Below the pieces are notes generated by a model, which saw only the letters and a program-made list of their open reading frames with translations, did no database searches and had not been told where the DNA came from. From Betaproteobacteria bacterium (lineage in GTDB: Bacteria > Pseudomonadota > Gammaproteobacteria > Burkholderiales > Rhodocyclaceae), in contig JAPTVL010000260.1 in the NCBI GenBank assembly GCA_028065725.1, positions 1-15,501 of the forward strand: 15,501 bases of DNA, written 5' to 3'. Positions 6,173 to 13,732 of the stretch are shown one piece after another; position 1 is the first letter of the stretch; every line of letters begins with the position of its first letter. The position numbers and the translations under genes are program-made.

Positions 6173-7471
6173 GTGGATAGTATTTCCACCAGCACGCTTT
6201 TTGCCGCGCTGGCTGTCTTGCTGCTGACCTCGGCGTTCTTTTCCGCGTCCGAGACCGCGATGATGGCGATCAACCGCTATCGCCTGCGGCATGCCGCCGA
6301 GTCTGGAGTGCGCGGTGCAATGCGGGCGCAGGCGCTGCTCAACCAGACCGACAAGCTGCTGGGCGTCATTCTGCTCGGCAACAATCTGGTCAATTCCGCC
6401 TCGGGCACGCTGTCTGCCGTGCTGGCCATCCGCCTGTTCGGCGCCGGCGAAATGGTGTTGTTCGTGGCGACGCTGTTGCTGACTTTCCTGATTCTGGTGT
6501 TCAGCGAAGTGACGCCCAAGGTGCTGGGTGCCTCCTTCCCGGAGCGGGTCGCCTACCCGGCAACGCTGCTCCTTACGCCACTGCTGAAGCTGGCGTACCC
6601 GGTGGTGTGGTTCGTGAACCTCTTCGTGCAGGGCATCCTGCGCCTGCTGCGGATCAGGCAGCCCGAGCCCGGGTATGTCAATCGTCTCGGTCTGGAGGAG
6701 TTGCGTACCATTGTGCTGGAATCGTCCGGGTTGTTGCCGCGCGAGCACCACCGGATTCTGGTCAACCTGCTGGAGCTGGAGGACATCACGGTGGACGACG
6801 TGATGACCCCGCGCAACCAGATCGAGGCGATCGATATCGAGGACGACCCCGAGCGCCTGCGCCAGCAGATTTCCACGAGCCACCACACCCGACTGGTGGT
6901 GCAGCAGGGGTCACCCGATAACCTGCTTGGTGTGCTGCATGTGCGTCGGGTGCTGCACGCGTTGACTGGCGAGGAGTTCGATCCCCAAATGCTGAAGGAG
7001 AACCTGGAGGAGCCGTATTTTGTCCCGGCGGGTACCCCGCTCTTTACCCAACTGCGCAACTTCCAGAGCAGCCGTCGGCGGCTGGCCCTGGTGGTCGACG
7101 AATACGGTGAACTGCAGGGCCTGGTGACGCTGGAAGACCTGCTGGAGGAAATGGTTGGCGAGTTCACCACCCAGGCGCCATCCGACATGGGCTATCTGCG
7201 GCGCGAGGAAGATGGCAGCTGGCTGGCCGAGGGTTCCGTGCTGCTGCGCCATCTCAATCGCAAGCTGGGTCTGTCTCTGCCGCTGGACGGGCCGAAGACG
7301 CTGAATGGCCTGCTGCTGGAGCAGTTCGAGGACATTCCCGAGGCAGGGGTGAGCCTCAAACTGGGCGATGTGCCGGTGGAAATCGTGCAGACGCAGGATC
7401 GCGCCGTGAAGATGGCACGCATCTATCCGCCGGCGCTGGATGTCCCCTCGTCTGACAACGCCTCAATTTAG
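6173..7471 (+). CDS. corB: CorB / HlyC-CorC family membrane protein (DUF21-CBS-CorC_HlyC)
   Basis: This family (CNNM/CorB) is linked to magnesium or cobalt export. The 432 residues show the standard order. A DUF21 membrane domain (about 1-190, three to four helices) carries FFSASETAMMAINRYRL (22-38) and SEVTPK (111-116). A CBS pair (about 205-330) opens with VDDVMTPR (207-214) and ends in DEYGELQGLVTLEDLLEE (309-326). A C-terminal CorC_HlyC domain covers about 345-425. The start is GTG at 6173, which gives the conserved N-terminus MDSISTSTLF; a nearby ATG at 6163 is in another frame. The YfjD/CorB name rests on the DUF21 domain, which soluble CorC lacks, and on the ffh-ypjD-corB order known from E. 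coli. Ion specificity cannot be read from sequence. Confidence 0.88.
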   Translation: MDSISTSTLFAALAVLLLTSAFFSASETAMMAINRYRLRHAAESGVRGAMRAQALLNQTDKLLGVILLGNNLVNSASGTLSAVLAIRLFGAGEMVLFVATLLLTFLILVFSEVTPKVLGASFPERVAYPATLLLTPLLKLAYPVVWFVNLFVQGILRLLRIRQPEPGYVNRLGLEELRTIVLESSGLLPREHHRILVNLLELEDITVDDVMTPRNQIEAIDIEDDPERLRQQISTSHHTRLVVQQGSPDNLLGVLHVRRVLHALTGEEFDPQMLKENLEEPYFVPAGTPLFTQLRNFQSSRRRLALVVDEYGELQGLVTLEDLLEEMVGEFTTQAPSDMGYLRREEDGSWLAEGSVLLRHLNRKLGLSLPLDGPKTLNGLLLEQFEDIPEAGVSLKLGDVPVEIVQTQDRAVKMARIYPPALDVPSSDNASI

Positions 7472-7499
7472 TCGAAAAATCGCCGTTAAGGCCTGTGAT

Positions 7500-7529
7500 C
7501 GCCCATCCGCCGCCTTCTGGCGGGTGGCG
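7500..7529 (+). other. Imperfect GC-rich hairpin between corB and pilB
   Basis: The 97-base gap between corB and pilB holds an inverted repeat with arms 7500-7511 and 7519-7529: nine consecutive pairs including one G-U, a bulge, then two more pairs, around a 7-base loop. The following bases (GACAATATTTTG) are A/T-rich but not a clean U-tract. It could weakly terminate corB transcription or form part of the pilB leader. I found no convincing pilB promoter in the gap. Confidence 0.35.
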
Positions 7530-7568
7530 CGGACAATATTTTGACGCTGGACTTGTCTGAACCGAGCT

Positions 7569-9287
7569 ATGGCTGCTGTGACAAACACCAACAATTTAAC
7601 CGGACTGGCGCGTGCCATGGTCAACCATGGCTGGCTGTCCGAGGACGACGCCGAGGGGGTGTGGAAACGCGCGAGCCATTCGGGCGATTCCTTTGTGACC
7701 GAGCTCATCAAGGGGCGGAGATTCAAGGCCGACCAGGTCGCTGAATTCGCCGCTGTCTCGTTCGGGTTCCCCTATCTGGACTTGAGCGCAATGGATGCCG
7801 AGAGCCTGCCGCAGGGGCTGCTCGATCCCAAGCTGGTGCAAAAACGGCGCGTGGTCGCCTTGTACCAGCGCGGCAACAAGCTCTATGTGGCGACCTCCGA
7901 CCCCACCCACCTGCAGGCGCTGGACGAGGTGAAGTTCCAGACCGGCCAGGCGGTCGAGCCGGTGGTGGTGGAAGACGACAAGCTCGGCAAGCTGATCGAA
8001 AAGGTGGGCGAGGTTGCAGACAACACGATGGCCGTGCTGAATGCAGAAGACCTCAACCTGGATTTTGCCGACGAGGAAAGCGCCGCGGCCGCGCAGCAGG
8101 ATACCGGCGGCATCGAGATCGATGACGCGCCGGTGGTGCGCTACCTGCAGAAGATCATGCTCGATGCCATCAATATCGGCGCATCCGACATCCATTTCGA
8201 GCCGTACGAAAAGTTTTACCGCATCCGCTACCGGCGTGACGGCATCCTCTCCGAGGTCGCCCAGCCGCCGATGGCGATCAAGGACAAGGTGGCGTCGCGC
8301 ATCAAGGTCCTGTCGCGTCTGGATATTTCGGAAAAACGGGTGCCGCAGGACGGCCGCATGAAGATGGTGCTGTCGAAGAACCGCGCCATCGATTTCCGGG
8401 TCAGTACCCTGCCTACGCTGTATGGTGAAAAGATCGTCATGCGTATTCTCGACCCCACCAGCGCGCAACTGGGGATCGAGGCGCTGGGTTACGAGCCGTG
8501 GCAGAAGGATCTGCTGATGAACGCGGTGCAGCGCCCCTACGGCATGGTGCTGGTGACCGGACCGACCGGTTCCGGCAAGACCGTGTCGCTCTATACCTGC
8601 CTGAACATCCTCAACAAGCCCGACGTCAACATCTCGACCGCGGAAGACCCGGCGGAAATCCAGCTGCCGGGCATCAACCAGGTCAACGTCAACGACAAGG
8701 CCGGCCTGACGTTTTCGGCGGCACTGAAATCCTTCCTGCGACAGGATCCCGACGTCATCATGGTCGGCGAAATCCGCGACCTGGAAACCGCCGACATCGC
8801 CATCAAGGCCGCGCAAACCGGCCACATGGTGATGTCCACCCTGCATACCAACGATGCGCCCGGGACGCTCACCCGGCTGTTGAACATGGGGGTGGCGCCG
8901 TTCAACGTCGCCTCCTCGGTCATCCTGATCACCGCACAGCGGCTGGCGCGGCGGCTGTGTTCGTGCAAGCAGCCCGTCGATCTCCCGCAGGAAGCCCTTC
9001 TGGCTGCGGGCTTTACCGAGGATCAGCTCGACGGCAGCTGGCAACCCTATAAGCCAGTGGGATGTGACATTTGCGGCGGCACAGGCTACAAGGGACGGCT
9101 GGGCATCTATCAGGTGATGCCGATTACCGACGATATGACCCGCATCATCCTCAAGGGCGGCAACGAATCCGATATCGCCGATCAAGCGCGGCGCGAAGGC
9201 GTGCTCGACCTGCGCCAGGCTGGATTATTGAAAGTGAAAGCTGGACTCACCTCGCTGGAAGAGGTCGAGGCCGTTACCAACATTTAA
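7569..9287 (+). CDS. pilB: Type IV pilus assembly ATPase PilB
   Basis: PilB is the cytoplasmic hexameric motor that powers pilin polymerisation through PilC. The 572-residue length is typical. An N-terminal MshEN/GSPII_E-N-like domain covers about 1-150. The ATPase core shows Walker A GPTGSGKT (331-338), an Asp box STAEDPAE (356-363), Walker B with DPDVIMVGEIRD (393-404) and a His box TGHMVMSTLHT (417-427). Two cysteine pairs, C464/C466 and C499/C502, form the zinc-binding tetracysteine motif of PilB/GspE and separate it from the retraction ATPase PilT. The Asp box has Ala where Val is more common, a conservative change. pilC follows after 12 bases, so this is the head of a pilBCD cluster. 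No clear Shine-Dalgarno sequence precedes the ATG. Confidence 0.96.
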   Translation: MAAVTNTNNLTGLARAMVNHGWLSEDDAEGVWKRASHSGDSFVTELIKGRRFKADQVAEFAAVSFGFPYLDLSAMDAESLPQGLLDPKLVQKRRVVALYQRGNKLYVATSDPTHLQALDEVKFQTGQAVEPVVVEDDKLGKLIEKVGEVADNTMAVLNAEDLNLDFADEESAAAAQQDTGGIEIDDAPVVRYLQKIMLDAINIGASDIHFEPYEKFYRIRYRRDGILSEVAQPPMAIKDKVASRIKVLSRLDISEKRVPQDGRMKMVLSKNRAIDFRVSTLPTLYGEKIVMRILDPTSAQLGIEALGYEPWQKDLLMNAVQRPYGMVLVTGPTGSGKTVSLYTCLNILNKPDVNISTAEDPAEIQLPGINQVNVNDKAGLTFSAALKSFLRQDPDVIMVGEIRDLETADIAIKAAQTGHMVMSTLHTNDAPGTLTRLLNMGVAPFNVASSVILITAQRLARRLCSCKQPVDLPQEALLAAGFTEDQLDGSWQPYKPVGCDICGGTGYKGRLGIYQVMPITDDMTRIILKGGNESDIADQARREGVLDLRQAGLLKVKAGLTSLEEVEAVTNI

Positions 9288-9299
9288 GGGATTTTCTCT

Positions 9300-10523
9300 A
9301 TGGCTACAGCGGCAAAGGCAGTCAAGGACGCCACCTTCCTGTGGGAAGGCATGGACAAGCGCGGCAAGAAGGTCAAAGGCCAGATTCAGGCCGGCGGCGA
9401 GGCTGTCGTTAATTCCCAGCTGCGCAAGCAGGGCATCACTGTCACCAGGGTCAAAAAGCAGAGCACGCTTTTTAGCGGCGCCAAGCGCATCACCGACAAG
9501 GATGTGACCCTGTTTACCCGCCAGCTGGCCACCATGATGAAAGCCGGGGTGCCGTTGCTGCAATCGTTCGAAATCGTGGCGCGCGGGCATTCCAACCCGT
9601 CGATGCAGCGTCTGCTGATGGAAATCAAGGCAGACATCGAAAAGGGCAGCAGCCTCACCCAGGCATTCGGGCGCCACCCGCTGTATTTCGACGCGCTGTT
9701 CTGCAACCTGGTGGGGGCGGGCGAATCGGCCGGTATCCTGGAAGGCGTGCTAGATCGCCTGGCGGTGTACAAGGAAAAAATCCTCGCCATCAAGGGCAAG
9801 ATCAAGTCGGCACTGTTCTATCCTGTTTCCATCATCGTGGTGGCGTTTGTCATTACCGCCATCATCATGATTTTCGTGATTCCGGCGTTCAAGGATTTGT
9901 TCAGCAGCTTTGGCGCCGACTTGCCAGGCCCGACCCTGGTGGTGATGGGGATCTCGGACGTCTTTATCGAATGGTGGTGGGCGATATTCGGGGGGATCGG
10001 TGGCGGCATCTATGCCCTGTTGCAAGCCTGGAAGCATTCGCGCAAGGTGCAGATGTTCATGGATCGCGTCATGCTGAAACTTCCGATTTTTGGCCCGGTG
10101 ATCGAAAAAGCCACCATTGCGCGCTGGACCCGCACCCTGGCCACGATGTTTGCCGCCGGCGTGCCGCTGGTCGAAGCCTTGGAATCGGTGGGTGGGGCGT
10201 CGGGCAACCAGGTATTCGTCGAAGCTACTAACAAAATACGCGGCGAAGTATCGACTGGTACGGCGCTGACGCAGGCCATGCAGAACTCGGGGCGCTTTCC
10301 CAACATGGTGCTGCAGATGACTGCTATCGGCGAAGAATCGGGATCGCTCGACGCCATGCTGGGCAAGGTGGCCGACTTCTACGAGGCCGAAGTGGATGAC
10401 GCAGTCGATGCGCTGTCCAGCCTGATGGAGCCGATGATCATGGTGGTGCTGGGCACCCTTATCGGCGGCATGGTCATCGCCATGTACCTGCCGATTTTCA
10501 AGATGGGCGCGGTCGTCGGGTGA
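9300..10523 (+). CDS. pilC: Type IV pilus inner-membrane platform protein PilC
   Basis: PilC is the membrane platform that couples PilB rotation to pilin insertion. The 407 residues contain two repeated T2SSF/GSPII_F domains, about 70-193 and 273-395. Each opens with similar wording (FTRQLATMMKAGVPLLQSFE at 72-91 and WTRTLATMFAAGVPLVEALE at 276-295) and contains a G(A/E)ESG-type loop (GAGESAGIL and IGEESGSLD). Hydrophobic segments lie at about 173-196, 222-242 and 378-400. AAGGG precedes the ATG by about 9 bases. Its stop codon overlaps the pilD start region (TGATG), so translation of pilD is probably coupled to it. Confidence 0.96.
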   Translation: MATAAKAVKDATFLWEGMDKRGKKVKGQIQAGGEAVVNSQLRKQGITVTRVKKQSTLFSGAKRITDKDVTLFTRQLATMMKAGVPLLQSFEIVARGHSNPSMQRLLMEIKADIEKGSSLTQAFGRHPLYFDALFCNLVGAGESAGILEGVLDRLAVYKEKILAIKGKIKSALFYPVSIIVVAFVITAIIMIFVIPAFKDLFSSFGADLPGPTLVVMGISDVFIEWWWAIFGGIGGGIYALLQAWKHSRKVQMFMDRVMLKLPIFGPVIEKATIARWTRTLATMFAAGVPLVEALESVGGASGNQVFVEATNKIRGEVSTGTALTQAMQNSGRFPNMVLQMTAIGEESGSLDAMLGKVADFYEAEVDDAVDALSSLMEPMIMVVLGTLIGGMVIAMYLPIFKMGAVVG

Positions 10524-11374
10524 TGGATTTGCTCCATGCTGAACCAGCCCTCTTCACCGGGCTGGTTTTTTTATTCAGCCTGCTGGTCGGCAGCTTCCTC
10601 AATGTCGTCATCCACCGGCTCCCCAAAATGATGGAGGCCGAGTGGAATGCGCAGTGTGCAGAACTGCGCGGCGAGACCCTGCCCGATGCGCCACGCTATA
10701 ACCTGTGGCTGCCGCGTTCGGCCTGCATCAAGTGTGGACATCAAATCACCGCGCTGGAAAATATCCCACTGTTGTCGTGGCTGTGGCTGCGCGGGCGCTG
10801 CTCGGCCTGCAGCGCGCCGATCAGTGCACGCTATCCCCTGGTGGAACTGCTCACCGCACTGCTGTCGGCCGCGGCCGCCTGGACGTGGGGCGTGAGCGCC
10901 GAGACGCTGGGCGCGCTGTTTCTGGTGTGGGCGCTGGTCGCGCTGGCGTTCATCGATCTCGATACCACCCTGCTGCCCGACAGCCTTACCCTGCCGCTCT
11001 TGTGGCTGGGGCTGCTGTTCAGCCTGGGCGGACATTTCGCCAGTCTGCCGGACGCCGTCATCGGCGCCATGGCTGGCTACGGGGTGCTGTGGACGGTGTA
11101 CTGGCTGTTCAAGCTGGCCACTGGCAAGGAGGGCATGGGCTACGGCGACTTCAAGCTGCTGGCGGCCATCGGTGCCTGGCTCGGCTGGCAGATGCTCCCC
11201 GTCACCCTGCTGCTGTCGTCGGTGGTCGGCGCGTCGGTCGGCATCGCAATGATTGTGCTGGTGAAGCATGACCGGCGCGTGCCGATTCCCTTCGGCCCCT
11301 ATCTGGCTGGCGGCGGACTGGTGGCGCTGTTCTTCGGCGCTGACCTGACGCAGGCCTACCTCGCGCAATTCTGA
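10523..11374 (+). CDS. pilD: Prepilin peptidase / N-methyltransferase PilD
   Basis: PilD cleaves the leader of type IV prepilins on the cytoplasmic face and methylates the new N-terminal residue. From ATG 10523 it has 283 residues; a GTG at 10520 would add one residue. The N-terminal methyltransferase domain (A24_N) has GSFLNVVIHRLP (23-34) and a cysteine pair set C68/C71 and C93/C96, typical of bifunctional enzymes. The peptidase domain carries aspartates in FIDLDTTLLPD (143-153) and the GYGDFKLLAAIGAWLG block (D209), matching the two catalytic Asp of this protease family. About seven to eight membrane segments follow the first helix. The start overlaps the pilC stop, and coaE begins on the last base of its stop. 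A strong terminator-like hairpin lies about 20 bases into the gene. Confidence 0.95.
   Translation: MDLLHAEPALFTGLVFLFSLLVGSFLNVVIHRLPKMMEAEWNAQCAELRGETLPDAPRYNLWLPRSACIKCGHQITALENIPLLSWLWLRGRCSACSAPISARYPLVELLTALLSAAAAWTWGVSAETLGALFLVWALVALAFIDLDTTLLPDSLTLPLLWLGLLFSLGGHFASLPDAVIGAMAGYGVLWTVYWLFKLATGKEGMGYGDFKLLAAIGAWLGWQMLPVTLLLSSVVGASVGIAMIVLVKHDRRVPIPFGPYLAGGGLVALFFGADLTQAYLAQF
10542..10572 (+). terminator. Intragenic Rho-independent terminator-like hairpin near the start of pilD
   Basis: AACCAGCCC (10542-10550) and GGGCTGGTT (10559-10567) form a perfect 9-bp GC-rich stem with an 8-base loop, followed at once by TTTTT (seven T in a row counting the stem end). All hallmarks of an intrinsic terminator are present, yet it lies inside pilD codons 7-17, downstream of the pilC stop. 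Coupled translation from pilC would cover it and allow read-through; untranslated mRNA would stop here. It could set the pilBC to pilD-coaE ratio. Confidence 0.6.
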
Positions 11375-11982
11375 TGTTCGCAGTCGGCCTCACCGGCGGC
11401 ATCGGTTCAGGCAAATCGACGGTCGCCGACCTGTTTGCCGAGCTGGGCACGCCGGTGATCGATACCGATGCCATCGCGCACCAATTGACCGAGCCCGGTG
11501 GCGCGGCGCTCGGGGAAATTCGTGCGCAATTCGGCGATGCGGTGATGCACGCGGACGGCACCCTGGATCGCGCCACCCTGCGCCGCCGCATATTTTCCGA
11601 CACCGCAACACGTCGCCAACTCGAGGCTATCCTGCACCCGCTTATCCGGCAGGAGGTGGAGCGGAGGCTCGACACGCTGGTCGCTCCCTATGTCCTCATC
11701 GTGATTCCACTGCTGGTGGAAACGGGCGGTTACCGGGACGTGCTGAACCGGGTTCTGGTTGTCGATTGCCCGGAAGATGCGCAGATTGCGCGGGTGATGA
11801 CGCGCAGCGGACTCGGCCAGGATGAAGTGACAGCCATTCTCGCGGCGCAGGCCGGGCGTGCCGAACGGCTGGCAGTTGCGGACGATGTGATCGTCAACAC
11901 GGCTTCTCCCGAAGCGTTGCGCGCCCAGGTTGCAACCCTGCACCGGCGTTACCTGGCGTTTTCCACTACGCCGCCGCCTTGA
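11374..11982 (+). CDS. coaE: Dephospho-CoA kinase
   Basis: CoaE phosphorylates the 3'-hydroxyl of dephospho-coenzyme A using ATP, the last step of coenzyme A synthesis. The 202 residues are the usual length for the single-domain bacterial enzyme. The P-loop GGIGSGKST (8-16) is followed by VIDTDAIAH (28-36) with the catalytic-site aspartate, then the LHPLIRQEV motif of the CoA domain. The C-terminal part contains the VIPLLVETG block and ADDVIVN. Its ATG shares one base with the pilD stop (TGATG), implying translational coupling, and no promoter is obvious nearby. This probably essential gene may therefore depend on transcripts passing the hairpin in pilD. The pilD-coaE-zapD-yacG order is common in Proteobacteria. 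Confidence 0.96.
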   Translation: MFAVGLTGGIGSGKSTVADLFAELGTPVIDTDAIAHQLTEPGGAALGEIRAQFGDAVMHADGTLDRATLRRRIFSDTATRRQLEAILHPLIRQEVERRLDTLVAPYVLIVIPLLVETGGYRDVLNRVLVVDCPEDAQIARVMTRSGLGQDEVTAILAAQAGRAERLAVADDVIVNTASPEALRAQVATLHRRYLAFSTTPPP

Positions 11983-12006
11983 TTTTCCACATGAATCGGC
12001 GACAAT
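11979..12006 (+). promoter_or_regulatory. Weak candidate promoter for zapD-yacG
   Basis: In the 52-base gap after coaE, TTGATT (11979-11984) and GACAAT (12001-12006) are 16 bases apart, each a 4 of 6 match to the sigma-70 consensus. Transcription would start about 20 bases before the zapD GTG. zapD may equally be transcribed from upstream. Confidence 0.25.
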
Positions 12007-12034
12007 CGGCCCATTAAACCCTGCGCGTTGCGGC

Positions 12035-12790
12035 GTGATCCACTACGAATATCCCCTAAGCGAACGCATCCGCACCCTGTTGCGGCTGGAAGACCTGTTC
12101 GATCGTTTCGATGCCTTTGCCGCATCGCCCGATCCGTACGCCCATCATGCGGCCTTGCTGACCTTGTTCGAGATGACGGAAGTCGCGGCGCGCGCCGATC
12201 TCAAATCCGATCTGCTGCAGGAACTGGACCGGCAAAAGGCCGTGTTGTTGGCGCTGCGCGGCAATCCGCAGGTGCAGGGCGCGACCCTGGAACAGGTGCT
12301 GGCGGCGATCGAGGCGGCCCATCAGGGCATGTATCAGTTGCCTGGCAGGGTGGGTCAGCATCTGCGCGATGATGACTGGCTGATGACAGTCAAGCAGCGC
12401 GCGGCCATTCCGGGCGGAATGTGCGAATTCGATCTGCCGTCCTACCATTACTGGCTGCACCAATCGGCTGACAGCCGCATGAACCAGTTGCAACGCTGGC
12501 TGGCGCCTTTCTCATCGATACGTGCCGCGGTCGGCATCGTGCTGGGCTTGCTGCGCGACAGCGGCCAGCCCGAGTTGCAGCATGCGAAGAATGGCAGCTA
12601 TCAGCGCATGCTCGAATCGCGAAATCCGCAACTGATCCGGGTTGCCCTGGGCGATGATCTGCCGTGCGTGCCCGAAATTTCGGCCAATAAATACATGCTT
12701 AACATCCGCTTTGTGCATGTGGGACCGGGGTCGATGCGTACCTGTACCGACCAGCCGATCGATTTTGACCTGACTTTCTGCAACCTGTGA
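12035..12790 (+). CDS. zapD: Cell division protein ZapD
   Basis: ZapD (YacF) bundles FtsZ protofilaments and stabilises the Z-ring at mid-cell. From GTG 12035 the product has 251 residues, close to the 247 of E. coli. The N-terminus [21 protein letters not shown] matches the family (E. coli has a similar HPLNEKMRTWLRIE). The mostly helical domain is followed by a beta-rich part with [14 protein letters not shown] and the C-terminal strand region that binds the FtsZ tail. The frame stays open upstream to 11930 inside coaE, but those codons do not resemble ZapD, so the GTG is preferred; no clear Shine-Dalgarno sequence is present. Its stop overlaps the yacG start by four bases (GTGA). Confidence 0.93.
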   Translation: MIHYEYPLSERIRTLLRLEDLFDRFDAFAASPDPYAHHAALLTLFEMTEVAARADLKSDLLQELDRQKAVLLALRGNPQVQGATLEQVLAAIEAAHQGMYQLPGRVGQHLRDDDWLMTVKQRAAIPGGMCEFDLPSYHYWLHQSADSRMNQLQRWLAPFSSIRAAVGIVLGLLRDSGQPELQHAKNGSYQRMLESRNPQLIRVALGDDLPCVPEISANKYMLNIRFVHVGPGSMRTCTDQPIDFDLTFCNL

Positions 12791-12996
12791 AACCCGCAGC
12801 CAAGCCCCCGGTCGTCAGTTGCCCGATTTGCGGCGCGGCCGTGAAATGGACGGCGGAGAATCGCTGGAAACCATTTTGCAGCGAACGCTGCAAGCTGATT
12901 GATCTCGGGCAGTGGGCCACGGAAAAATATCGCGTGCCTGTTGCGCCCGGTCCAGAGGAAAGCGAGACGCCCGATGAAACCGAGCGTCCGCAGTAG
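12787..12996 (+). CDS. yacG: DNA gyrase inhibitor YacG (zinc-binding)
   Basis: YacG is a small zinc protein that binds GyrB and blocks DNA binding by gyrase. The 69 residues hold the four zinc cysteines C12-P-I-C15 and C31-x3-C35, in [10 protein letters not shown] and [14 protein letters not shown], the family signature. The C-terminal tail is acidic (about 54-69), also typical. The start is GTG at 12787, overlapping the zapD stop by four bases, so its translation is likely coupled to zapD. Its stop TAG ends at 12996, and the rpiA stop codon begins on the opposite strand at the very next base, leaving no room for a dedicated terminator. Confidence 0.94.
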   Translation: MKPAAKPPVVSCPICGAAVKWTAENRWKPFCSERCKLIDLGQWATEKYRVPVAPGPEESETPDETERPQ

Positions 12997-13653
12997 TTAT
13001 TTTTTATAGGTCTTGACGCCGGATTCGGTTCCCAGCAGCAGCACATCCGCGCCACGCCTTGCAAACAACCCATTCGTGACCACGCCGACGATGTGATTGA
13101 TCGCCGTTTCCAGCGACACGGGATCGACGATCGACAAACCGTGCACGTCGAGGATGATGTTGCCGTTGTCGGTGGTGAATCCCTCTCTCAACCGGGGTTG
13201 TCCGCCCAGCTTGACCAGTTCGCGCGCCACATAGGAACGCGCCATCGGAATCACCTCCACCGGCAGCGGAAACTTGCCCAGCACCCCGACCAGCTTGCTC
13301 TCGTCGGCGATGCAGATGAATTTCTTGCTGCATGCTGCGACGATTTTCTCGCGCGTCAGCGCACCGCCGCCACCCTTCACCATGGCGAAGTGCTCGGTGA
13401 TTTCGTCGGCGCCATCGACGTAGATTTCCAGCTCGCCCACGCTGTTGAGATCCAGTACCTGGATGCCATGGCTCTTCAAGCGCGCAGCAGTGGCCTCGGA
13501 ACTCGCAACGGCGCCGTCGATGCGGCCCTTGACCTCGGCCAGCGCGTCGATGAAATAGTTTGCGGTCGAGCCGGTGCCTACCCCGATGATGCCGCCACGG
13601 GCATAATCCACCGCGGCACGTGCCACGGCTTGCTTCATTTCGTCCTGAGTCAT
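12997..13653 (-). CDS. rpiA: Ribose-5-phosphate isomerase A
   Basis: RpiA interconverts ribose 5-phosphate and ribulose 5-phosphate in the non-oxidative pentose phosphate pathway. The 218 residues are a normal length. Visible motifs are [11 protein letters not shown] (24-34, phosphate binding), VDGADEI (79-85), the [13 protein letters not shown] block (91-103) with likely catalytic E102, and [10 protein letters not shown] (127-136). The start at 13653 gives [10 protein letters not shown], which matches the E. coli N-terminus MTQDELKKAV. An internal ATG at codon 6 is preceded by AGGA but would lose the conserved start. It is convergent with yacG and divergent from ilvA. Confidence 0.96.
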   Translation of the reverse strand: MTQDEMKQAVARAAVDYARGGIIGVGTGSTANYFIDALAEVKGRIDGAVASSEATAARLKSHGIQVLDLNSVGELEIYVDGADEITEHFAMVKGGGGALTREKIVAACSKKFICIADESKLVGVLGKFPLPVEVIPMARSYVARELVKLGGQPRLREGFTTDNGNIILDVHGLSIVDPVSLETAINHIVGVVTNGLFARRGADVLLLGTESGVKTYKK

Positions 13654-13684
13654 GATGTTTTCGTCGATTTGGATGCAGCCGGCT

Positions 13685-13713
13685 AAGATAGCGGCATCGC
13701 GCCCTTTTTACAA
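13685..13713 (-). promoter_or_regulatory. Candidate rpiA promoter
   Basis: On the minus strand TTGTAA (13708-13713) and TATCTT (13685-13690) are exactly 17 bases apart in the 79-base rpiA-ilvA gap. Each is a 4 of 6 match to the sigma-70 consensus. On the other strand TAAGAT (13684-13689) could be a -10 for ilvA, but no matching -35 is evident. Spacing is the main support. Confidence 0.3.
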
Positions 13714-13732
13714 ACCTCGCCCCGCTGCCGCC

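Noticed and set aside
7596..9185. 529-codon open frame antisense to pilB
   Set aside because: It lies wholly opposite pilB, which has all its motifs intact. Its translation is low-complexity and rich in His, Arg and Asp, as expected for the complement of a high-G+C gene. It has no recognisable domain.
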